A DNA stretch of 64,000 bases from positions 4,624,858 to 4,688,857 of the forward strand of contig OZ004598.1 of assembly GCA_963924555.1 (NCBI GenBank), in the 5' to 3' direction. This document shows positions 56,301-64,000 of this stretch, in pieces. Numbering within the stretch: position 1 is the first letter of the stretch; each line of letters starts with the position of its first letter. Under the pieces are notes generated by a model. It was not told where the DNA came from. It searched no databases and was given only the letters and a program-made list of their open reading frames with translations. A program made the position numbers and the translations under genes. Source of the DNA: Crambe crambe (Eukaryota; Porifera; Demospongiae; Poecilosclerida; Crambeidae).

Positions 56301-57050
56301 TGAGAGAATAGAGTCAGGATGATGCCCAGTGAAGTAAGGCCAGTAGCCAGACAATACAAGAGAAAGAAAAATGGAAGAAGGCCCATTTCCTGCAGGTGTT
56401 GGAGAAAAGGAAAAATAATTGCTGTGCACAATGCTAACAAACTGGGGGTGGGGTTATATCAGCGGTAGGGGGCAGGGGGGGTAGGGGGGCAGGGGATTCA
56501 GTGGCCAAGGATGTCATTACTCAAAACATTTTACTCGTCAACAAATCTCCACCACAATGTTGTATTGAGAAACCTTAAATCTATAGCACATTGCTGATAT
56601 GGCTTCATTCATTCTATTTTAAGTTTACCACAGAGCTGGTGGTCCATTTCATAAACTGATTGCATTACAGACACTAATCATTATGCAACTCTAGCTTGAT
56701 CATACTCATTAAACAAAGTACTATAAAATATGCGAAGAGTGCACTGCATGGATGGGCTATCTAACAGGCTAACCAGGTAGTATTAAATACTGCACTCAAA
56801 CCCTTTAGCATCCATGCTCACTAACTAGCTAGAAATAGCACATCCAAGCTAGTACTCTTCAATCCCAGCTCCCATACTCTATAGCTAAGCTGTTTAGCGT
56901 ACCTAGAATTGCCACTTCAGTCTCTCGACGTAGAACACATGCATCTCTATGATGTACAGAGGGGCTGGAATCCGCCTCGCCGTCACTCTCTCGCTCAGAG
57001 TCACACACTTGGAAGAAATTGGGACACTCTATAAAATCCGACTCTGACAT
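53383..57050 (-). CDS. OSGIN: OSGIN, oxidative stress-induced growth inhibitor family (FAD-dependent monooxygenase-like)
   Basis: A 557-residue homologue of OSGIN1/OSGIN2, which in vertebrates restrain growth and promote cell death under oxidative stress. Exons in transcript order: 57050-56903, 56389-56259, 54777-53383 (1674 nt). Joining exons 1 and 2 restores the first dinucleotide-binding motif, AILGNGPSS (about 47-55), followed by LSGYWPYFTG. Exon 3 starts DLEELSESLEGRSNNPVALL, then VVIGRGNPGGSW and a second Rossmann motif VVGAGLSAAEA near 380. The end has SLYAIGSLVGDNFVRFGVGSALG, the conserved flavin-domain ending. A Ser-rich insert lies near 245-270. Intron 2 is 1.5 kb with a fold-back repeat. 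It cannot be assigned to OSGIN1 versus OSGIN2; it is probably pro-orthologous to both. It is head to head with PHLPP. Confidence 0.92.
54778..56258. other. Second intron of OSGIN
   Basis: A 1.5-kb intron. It has an inverted repeat at 55032-55056 and 55170-55193 (ACAGCAAGTTTCCTCAC and complement), a TGACGTCA word near 55608, and a poly-G run at 56091-56110. No additional coding exon was recognised. Confidence 0.6.
55020..55200. repeat. Fold-back repeat in OSGIN intron
   Basis: About 24-bp inverted arms (ACAGCAAGTTTCCTCACTTT and AAAGGTGAGGAAACTTGCTG) enclose about 113 bp. It looks like a small MITE; no clear target duplication was found. Confidence 0.7.
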
Positions 57051-57380
57051 AGATAGCTTGATCTCGAGCAGGTAGCACTCCCGAGTGAGCCGGCGCTAGC
57101 TTTATACAACTCAGCTAGCTTTATACAACTCAGCTAGCTTTCCCTCCTAAATGGCGCACACATTCATGCTTGCCATGCGCATAACTTACAAGTCGTGCTG
57201 TATGACGTCATGATTCATGGGATAGCCACGCCCCATATTTTTGCAAATTTTGGGCGTAGCTCGCTCCACGTGTTGTTTGTGCACTAAGGCGCGGACCACT
57301 GCCCCGCCCCACCCCAGTGGATCAAATTCTTAATAAGTGGCTGTGCCCAATTCAGCACACCCCATTCTTGATCAAGAAAG
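57051..57380. promoter_or_regulatory. Divergent promoter of OSGIN and PHLPP
   Basis: 330 bp between start codons. It contains a perfect CRE/ATF site TGACGTCA (57203-57210), an E-box CACGTG (57267-57272), and two and a half copies of a 21-bp unit TAGCTTTATACAACTCAGC at about 57097-57140 on the OSGIN side. GC content is higher than in the surroundings. Confidence 0.6.
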
Positions 57381-58056
57381 ATGGAGCTGAGCTGGAGCCA
57401 GACACCTAGCACAGTATGGTGGGCACTGGAAACCAGTGCAACCTCGGCCACTTCCTTGACTCTTGATGACCGTCCTCCTCATTCACCCTTGAGAACTCCT
57501 GGAGGAACTCTTAGCATCGACAGGAGGAATATGTTCTACAATTATGCAGATGAGACAGATTACAAACAGAGCAAAGAACAATTGACAGAATGGTTGAAGG
57601 ACCACAGAAGCAGAGGCGTGATTAGGTAATGACACCAGGGGCTTATCAATAAATTAATGATTTGATTCTAGCTGTTGCTGCTACATTGAGTTTCATGCAT
57701 TCATTTATTATTCAGGGTTTTTCAACCAGGCACTTCATACTCTGAATTGATAAAGTGCAACATTGATACCACTACAGAAACCATACTGGCAAAGTGAGTA
57801 CTTGTTAGGTAGTGATAGCGTCTTGCTCTGCACCTGACTTTGCTAATATAATAATCCTTAAGGTGTCTTGCAAAGGAATTATATGTGCATTATGGCTGCA
57901 ACAAAATGAGGAAGGTTAGGCTAGATGAACACCCTCTTCAACTTCAACTCCGTTTTCTCCAAGGACTGGGGCACTACAATCCATATCGTATGCAGTTGGA
58001 AGGTCTTAGGGAAGATTTGCCTTTCCTTTTCAAGTTTGTAGCTGGTAAGTCCAAGC

Positions 58057-58111
<55 letters not shown>

Positions 58112-61100
58112 GAATTATGGATAATTGATATAGGCCAAGAAAGAGGTAACCGACCAGAAGATAAGGCTCAGCTCTCCTGTCCCCTCAAAGTGAAAGAACT
58201 CAGCAGCTCCATAATGCCCGTTTGGAACAAGAGATTCTGTGTGCTGTGCAGTTCTCGTATGTTTGTATTCGCCACTTCACGTCCAAGGGGGAAACCAACG
58301 CTTGTCTTGGATCTTCGAGGGGGGACCATTGAAGAAAACAAGAGCAAGAAGTATTCTTTCTGTTTGAAGGTTACAACTTCACGAAGTGTAGTGCTACTTG
58401 CCTTTGAAACAAGGACAGAGCAGTCTAAATGGTTAGAGAGAGCTGGAAAGGTAAGGAGTATTTAGATAAACTATTATTAGTGACAATAATAATTATGACT
58501 GTTGATATAGATTATTTCCAAGCATCCTCTGGAGGCCAACCTTGCCGGCTACAGCTTAGAAAGAATACCAAAGTTCTATTTCCTTAACTACAATATCGTT
58601 GCCCTGAATCTAGCACACAATTACATGATAGTGAGTCACCATGATGTGGGATTGTAAAGTCGTAGTCATAACTGTCTTTAGGGAATATAGTAAAGTCAGT
58701 TCTAAATCTGGTCCCCACCCTTTTTTTAATTTTTGTTGTTGTTAATGTTGTTTTTATTTTTTGTTTTTGTTGTTGTTAATGTTTTTGTTGTTGTTAATGT
58801 TTGTTTTGTTGTTGTTAATGTTATTTTTGTTTTATTTTTGTTGTTGTTAATGTTTTTGTTTTGTTTTTGTTGTTGTTAATGTTGTTTTTGTTTGTTTTTG
58901 TCCTGAGTGTCTTGTGTCTTAAGTTGTGCTATTTTATCAATGTATTTTCTCTTGCCACCTCTCTATTCTCTATTCAATTAAGCCATTTTCACTGTATAAT
59001 AGGAGTCCTTTGAGCTGACAGATGGAGCTTTACTTGGCCAACCACGGACAATTGGCTGGATTGATGACATACTAATCTTCCGTCGGCTGGTGTCCCTATC
59101 TCTCTCGGACAACTGTCTTGAACAGTTCCCCCTCTCCCTGTGCAACTTGAGCAGCTTGCAAGAGCTGGATATTTCATGCAACAGAATCAGATTCTTGCCA
59201 CACGAAATCAAACTCATGTCCAAGTTAGTGCATTGTATGTCTTAGCAATAGCCTCATATTGTAGAATAGGAAATGATCATGAAGGTAACTTTATGATAAT
59301 TCATGATGAAAACCATCTTTGTGAAAAATTTCACTCGTCTGTAGACTCACTACCCTTCTTCTCCACTCCAATCAACTGAGCGAGTTACCTTACCAGATGA
59401 ACGAGTTGAGCCAGCTATCAACATTGGTGATAGCTTTCAACCGCTTCTTTGAGCTCCCAAAAATGCTCAAAGAATTACCTGCTCTGAGAATTCTGATTGC
59501 CTCAGGCAACTACATCAGGTATTGACTACTATGTTCAACTATGTCCTCTTGTACTGTTCAGCTATTATGACTACTTCTCCTCTTTCCTTCTCTCCCTTCT
59601 CCTCCTCCCTCCCTCTCCTCTCCCTTCACCTCTCCCTCCCTCCCTCCCTCCATTCCCTTCTCTCCTTCCCCTCTCCCTCCTCACCTTCCCACTCTCTCCT
59701 CCCTCCTCCCTCCTCCTCCTCTCCCTCCCTCTCCCTCTTCTCCCTCCTCCCACCTCCCTTCCCTCCTCCTTTCTGCCTCTGCTATAGTATATTACCAGAG
59801 GATGTGCAGCAGATGAGCTCACTGCAGCATTTTGACATCCGCTTCAACAAACTGAAGTCAGGCCTCCCTTCCTCCATGCTCGGACTGCGGAACCTGACCA
59901 GGCTGAACATTAGAGGGAATGGGATGAGTGAGATCAACATGGCCGAGCTGCTCTACTTGGAGTCCCTGAACTGCTCGGACAATTCTCTGAGACTGATGAC
60001 TCTCAGCGAGGGACCCTTGAATAATCTCATTGCCAGAAACAACAGTCAGTTCAAACTTTTATTATGATTACAATTGGAGCCTCCAAATAAGGGACACACT
60101 TGGGACCCAGCCTTTTGTCCTTTGTTATCCTCTTTTGGAGATTATTATATATAGAATGTATAATTCAAGAGATTTTAAGAGATTTGTCCTTCGGAGTGTC
60201 CTTTAGCACTTAATGGACAAAGAGTATTCATTGATGGTTGCTATTTTCTGTATGAACAGAAATCACACAATTTTCGGTTCCTGTGAGTTGTGAAGGGCTG
60301 ACCTCCATCGACCTCTCTAGGAATGAGCTAACAGCACTACCCGAGTCCCTAGCAAAGTTGGAAAATTTGGAGAAATTGGACGCTAGTCAAAATAAACTCA
60401 CCAAACTACCATCCAAGTGAGCTGGTTTCTCCCTGTGATCTCTTCTTGACCTCTCCCACCTCATCTTGTCAATATTGTTCCATTTTGTCTCCTAGCATCT
60501 TCAAAATGCAGAAGTTGGTAAAACTCCGCGTGTTCAGTAACCGTTTGGTGATGTTGCCTCAGACTGTCGGGAATAAATGTCCTCTCCGAGTCCTTGATCT
60601 TCACAGCAATCAGATAACCTCTCTTCCATCTGACCTACTAACTAACTGTGTTGTGTGAGTCTGTACTTAATCACATCAAGAATTTTATTTTTATTTTTAT
60701 ACAATTTTTTAGGCTGGAGATTTTGAATGTTTCCAGTAACTGTCTTTCCACTCTGCCTTCCCTGTCACCTTCCAAAGAACCACACAAATTACTGGAGTTC
60801 TATGCAGCAAGTAACTCTCTGAAGGATAACTGCTTCAATTCCATCTCCAAGTACATTCCTGTATATTTTATAGTGATTTAATTTTAGATAATGTGTTTGA
60901 ACAGGTACCGAAAGCTCAAGGTTCTTCACTTGGCATATAATGGACTACGTACTATCCCATCAGGGTAAGGGCTAGGGGTGATGTTCATTTCCATGAGAAG
61001 AAATTTATCTAATGTTTCTTGCTCTCTCCCTTAATTTGGTGTTAAGCTTTTTTTCTGCTATGACAAATCTTGAATACCTCAACCTCTCCGGCAATCTGTT

Positions 61101-62743
61101 TACTTCACTCCCTCCAATCCTGGGATGCCCTCACCTTCGCTGTCTTCTCCTCCACTCCAATAAGGTCCATGCTCTTCCTTCTCTCCCTCCTCTCCACCAA
61201 CTCCACACCCTTGACCTCAGCTGCAACCAGTTTGAAAATCTCCCCAAAGTAAGTTCATCATTATGAAAGAGATTCGATTCATTCAATTTTATCTTCAGCT
61301 TGATAGCTTCCCTCACCTCAAGATTTTAGACCTCTCTGGAAACAGCTCTTTGGTGATTGATGATAAGTCCATAGAGAGCATCAGGTTGAGTTAAAATGTC
61401 TTGTTGAATTAGATAGCATTGGGAGGAAACGTCTTTAAATGTCCCACGACTAATAGGTCATCAAGTGTCTCTCACTGCTCACTGGAAGGATTACTTGATA
61501 TCAAGACTGTCCTGGGGACAAAAGATGAACGACAGTGCATTGAAATAGGAGGGACCACCACTCATGGAAAGTGGAGCTATGGCTCAGGATCTATCATTGG
61601 TACGCAGTGTTTTCCCCAGTATATGAAATGCAGGCGGGCCACCCTGTTAGGATATAGAACTTCAAAGAAAGTGGGCTGGGTTTATGGCACTAATTGAATT
61701 ATATTCTTAAGCACCCTGTTTGAAAGTACAGCTAGGGGAGACTCTGCAAGGTACGTAAGCAGCGAGTTAAGACTGAGTGGCTTGCTTTCTTGCTAGAATC
61801 ATACTCAGTGATGACTTAACTGTCTAATATCATCTTATGATCATTTTATGCTAACACTAACAGGCATAAGTAGCACTGTTGACTCAACTGCTCAAGTAAA
61901 ATCAGCCAGTCTTAATAAACTAGCTAAAGATGGGTTGTTTGGTGTGATGGATGGTGGCAGATCTCCCAAAGTGCCCGAAAAGATTTGCGGGATGCTGGAG
62001 GATATCCTCGTGGAAGAGCTTGCCAGCGAGGAGAGACAGAGGAATGAAGGGTTCTTGGACATTGATCCCCTTTACTACCTGAATCATACGTTCCTCACCA
62101 TCCACAGGTAACTTGTTATAATGAACCATAATGGTGGTACCACCTCCCAAGACACTTTGAGTATTTGTTTGTTTGTTGTTTATTGTTTGTTTGTTTGTTT
62201 ATTTGTTTGTTTGTTTGTTTGTTTGAGGAGTGAATCAATTGATGATGCAATAGGACAATTATAGAGATGTCCTGATTAATATTGCAATAGGACACATAAA
62301 AGTGTCCTGACTGCATCCACGTTGACGGGTTCTCCTTTTATTCAGGAGATTGGGAGAGGTGGGACAGAAGTATGGAAGTTCAGCTGTTCTCAGTCATCTG
62401 CACATGCTGCCCAATGGTTCTTATGTCCTGAATGTGTCCAATACCGGTCTGGGGGAGGCTATCCTCTGTCGGAGTGGCAGGGCAGTGCCTCTTACCACCC
62501 CTCACTCTCCCGCCACCAATGCCAAGGAGAAAACAAGAATAGCAGACACTAAAGGCTTCATCTCACAGGTAGCCACGCTAGCCATTTGACTATGCACTAA
62601 AGGCTTCATCTCACAGGTAGCCACACTAGCCATTTGACTATGCACTAAAGGCTTCATCTCACAGGTAGCCACGCTAGCCATTTGACTATGTACTATCATA
62701 TCTTAGCTCCAAAGCAAACATAGCACTTACAGAATGGCTATCT

Positions 62744-62817
<74 letters not shown>

Positions 62818-63881
62818 ACTCTCTCTCCCTTGCTCCCTTAGGATAACAGAGTCAATGGCGTTTGTGGTGCTTCTCGATTGATCGGTGTCTACCACCTCTG
62901 GCCCCAGATCATCCCCATACCCTCCACCGAGTCCGTTCAGCTCAGAATGGAGGACGAATACATCATCATAGCTACAGACAGCCTGTGGAAGCACGTCACT
63001 TATGATCAAGTTGTCCACGAAACAAAGAGCATATCTGACCCGATACAAGCTGCAAAGAGGCTGCGTGACCTGGCAGTTGCTCATGGCAGTCATGTGGACG
63101 TCTCTGTCATAGTTATCAAGTTAAAGATCGACAAAGACCCTCCAGTACTCAGAAAAAGTGGAATGGAAGTTCCTGAAACAGTATCAGAGTCCAATTCGGA
63201 GGAGGAAGATGAAGAATTGGGGGTTACAAATATAGATGATGCCATTTCAGACATGGATGAAGGAGAAAATGAAGAAGAGGACGTGGAGAGTGGGAGAATT
63301 CCTATCACAGCCCTACCCATGGAAGCTACCACTCAAGATGATATAGATCGGATGGTTTTGGGTGCCATCACTTCACCTCTGGGAATGGAATCTGAAATCA
63401 AAGGCGATCAAATGATGCAGTCGACTAATCTTGATGACCTCCCACTCAGTGATGATGATTCTCCAGAGTCTCCAAGTCCCCCCGTTGCTGATTCCACCAT
63501 ATCTGATCTACAGAACCAAGTGGCGAGTTCCCAGTCCCCCCAGCAGGGTAAGCAGATGTCTCACAGCATCTACAAGCAGCAGATCGAAATGGAGTACGAA
63601 GCACAGACGCTGCCAAAGATAGCCTCACAGGTGAAGAAGAGCACGGGATTCACTGATTTGGAAACATCCTTTGAGCAGACACAAGTATGGAAATTTATAC
63701 ACATAACTCAATGTCTCTATGCCTGAATGAATGAAACATTAGGCCACAATTCATTGATCATTAGTTTCTCATCAGATGGTTTTGCTCAGACTGATGAGGA
63801 GGGCAGCATAGTATTGGCCATTATTTTGATTTCATTTTCTTGGAAAAACCACAGGAGTTGATACAGTCAGAAGTGATATAG
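57381..63881 (+). CDS. PHLPP: PHLPP, PH domain leucine-rich repeat protein phosphatase
   Basis: A 1295-residue PHLPP (vertebrate PHLPP2 is about 1320). The family dephosphorylates the hydrophobic motif of AKT, PKC and S6K. Exons: 57381-57625, 57716-57793, 57863-58044, 58134-58450, 58511-58630, 59003-59223, 59345-59518, 59788-60044, 60260-60416, 60496-60654, 60713-60850, 60905-60964, 61047-61248, 61299-61352, 61413-61599, 61864-62107, 62346-62568, 62842-63684, 63855-63881 (3888 nt). Layout: N-terminal and RA-like region (1-168), PH domain (about 168-274, VWNKRFCVL), LRRs (about 280-788), PP2C-like phosphatase (about 790-1105: GLFGVMDGG, KYGSSAVL, DEYIIIATDSLW), acidic tail, C-terminal SEVI. 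The donor at 61353 is chosen because it alone keeps the frame. AATAAA follows at 63981. Confidence 0.92.
58058..58112. repeat. (GTT)n microsatellite in PHLPP intron
   Basis: About 18 uninterrupted GTT units just after a splice donor. A second, degenerate TTGTTGTTAATGTT repeat lies at 58728-58900 in a later intron. Confidence 0.95.
59571..59778. repeat. Pyrimidine-only tract in PHLPP intron
   Basis: About 200 bp of CCTCTCCCTCC-like sequence leads directly to the acceptor at 59787. It is the complementary-strand equivalent of the purine tracts in the ABCB introns. Ser/Pro/Leu open frames here are artefacts. Confidence 0.92.
62163..62225. repeat. (GTTT)n tract in PHLPP intron
   Basis: About 15 GTTT units with a few changes, intronic, between two PP2C exons. 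Confidence 0.9.
62547..62690 (+). repeat. Three tandem 48-bp copies of a PHLPP exon end and splice donor
   Basis: Units start at 62547, 62595 and 62643 and are identical but for one base. Each contains the exon end GGCTTCATCTCACAG followed by the donor GTAGCCAC. Reading on from copy 1 meets TGA within 20 bases, so only the first donor gives an open product. Confidence 0.95.
62748..62822. repeat. (TC)n microsatellite before a PHLPP acceptor
   Basis: About 33 TC units extend the pyrimidine tract of the acceptor at 62841. Confidence 0.95.
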
Positions 63882-63980
63882 CCAAATCTTGTAGGTAAAC
63901 TGATGTGGGTGGAGGATGAGAAACAAATAATCAATGGCCTTATGTCCCATCCACCATTATCTCTGGTCATTATGACTCGC

Positions 63981-63986
63981 AATAAA
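63981..63986 (+). terminator. Polyadenylation signal of PHLPP
   Basis: AATAAA, 99 bases after the PHLPP stop codon, the first canonical hexamer on the + strand after it. The cleavage site would be just outside or at the end of the window. Confidence 0.55.
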
Positions 63987-64000
63987 TCTACAGTAACAAC

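Noticed and set aside
56180..56440. Membrane-protein-like frame MLALCTAIIFPFL
   Set aside because: Out-of-frame reading of OSGIN exon 2; the correct frame gives GNGPSSIFLSLVLSGYWP after splicing to exon 1.
59497..59822. Ser/Pro/Leu-rich frames around the PHLPP pyrimidine tract
   Set aside because: Low-complexity intron sequence; the true exon starts at 59788 in another frame.
61353..61384. Longer version of a PHLPP LRR exon ending at 61384
   Set aside because: It leaves phase 2 and no acceptor before the next exon restores the frame; the donor at 61353 gives an open protein.
62502..62699. Antisense frame with three perfect 16-residue repeats
   Set aside because: Follows from a 48-bp tandem repeat whose length is a multiple of three; no gene context.

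Overview
The window is nuclear DNA of an animal. Every gene is split by GT-AG introns, except one intronless gene. The set (P-glycoprotein-type ABC transporters, GAR1, a GABARAPL2/GATE-16 type ATG8, DCAF10, OSGIN, PHLPP) is metazoan. Short introns, head-to-head genes with promoters of about 230-330 bp, and many small palindromic DNA elements suggest a compact marine invertebrate genome; a demosponge is my best guess (inference, not proven). All exon boundaries were read by eye from splice sites and paralogue comparison. In every complete, unbroken gene the exon lengths sum to a multiple of three.

Region 1 (1-48580) is a cluster of five full-size ABCB (P-glycoprotein/MDR type) transporter genes, named here A to E. 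A (+ strand, 5' end cut by the window edge) and B (- strand) form a large inverted duplication, converging on a spacer of about 750 bp. C and D (both -) are a recent direct tandem duplication of about 10-11 kb that includes introns and flanks. E (-) is the most diverged. B, C, D and E share one 17-exon structure (A shows its last 15 exons). A (as far as visible), B, D and E are open. C is damaged: a 43-bp deletion removes the Q-loop of the second nucleotide-binding domain and shifts the frame, and its 5' end is interrupted at the original start codon by a G-run and a transposon fragment. Introns and spacers hold MITE-like elements with target-site duplications, perfect and near-perfect palindromes, purine-only tracts and microsatellites.

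Region 2 (48581-64000) is a dense block of conserved single-copy genes in strictly alternating orientation: ABCB-E(-) and GAR1(+) head to head; GAR1(+) and GABARAPL2(-) tail to tail; GABARAPL2(-) and DCAF10(+) head to head; DCAF10(+) and OSGIN(-) tail to tail, 97 bp apart; OSGIN(-) and PHLPP(+) head to head. All three head-to-head promoters carry a CRE/ATF-like site (TGACGTCA twice, TTACGTCA once).

The ABCB cluster would export hydrophobic compounds across the plasma membrane. The neighbours act in snoRNP assembly (GAR1), autophagy (GABARAPL2), CUL4 ubiquitin ligase targeting (DCAF10), oxidative-stress growth control (OSGIN) and AKT/PKC dephosphorylation (PHLPP). No tRNA, rRNA, CRISPR array or complete autonomous transposon was recognised.
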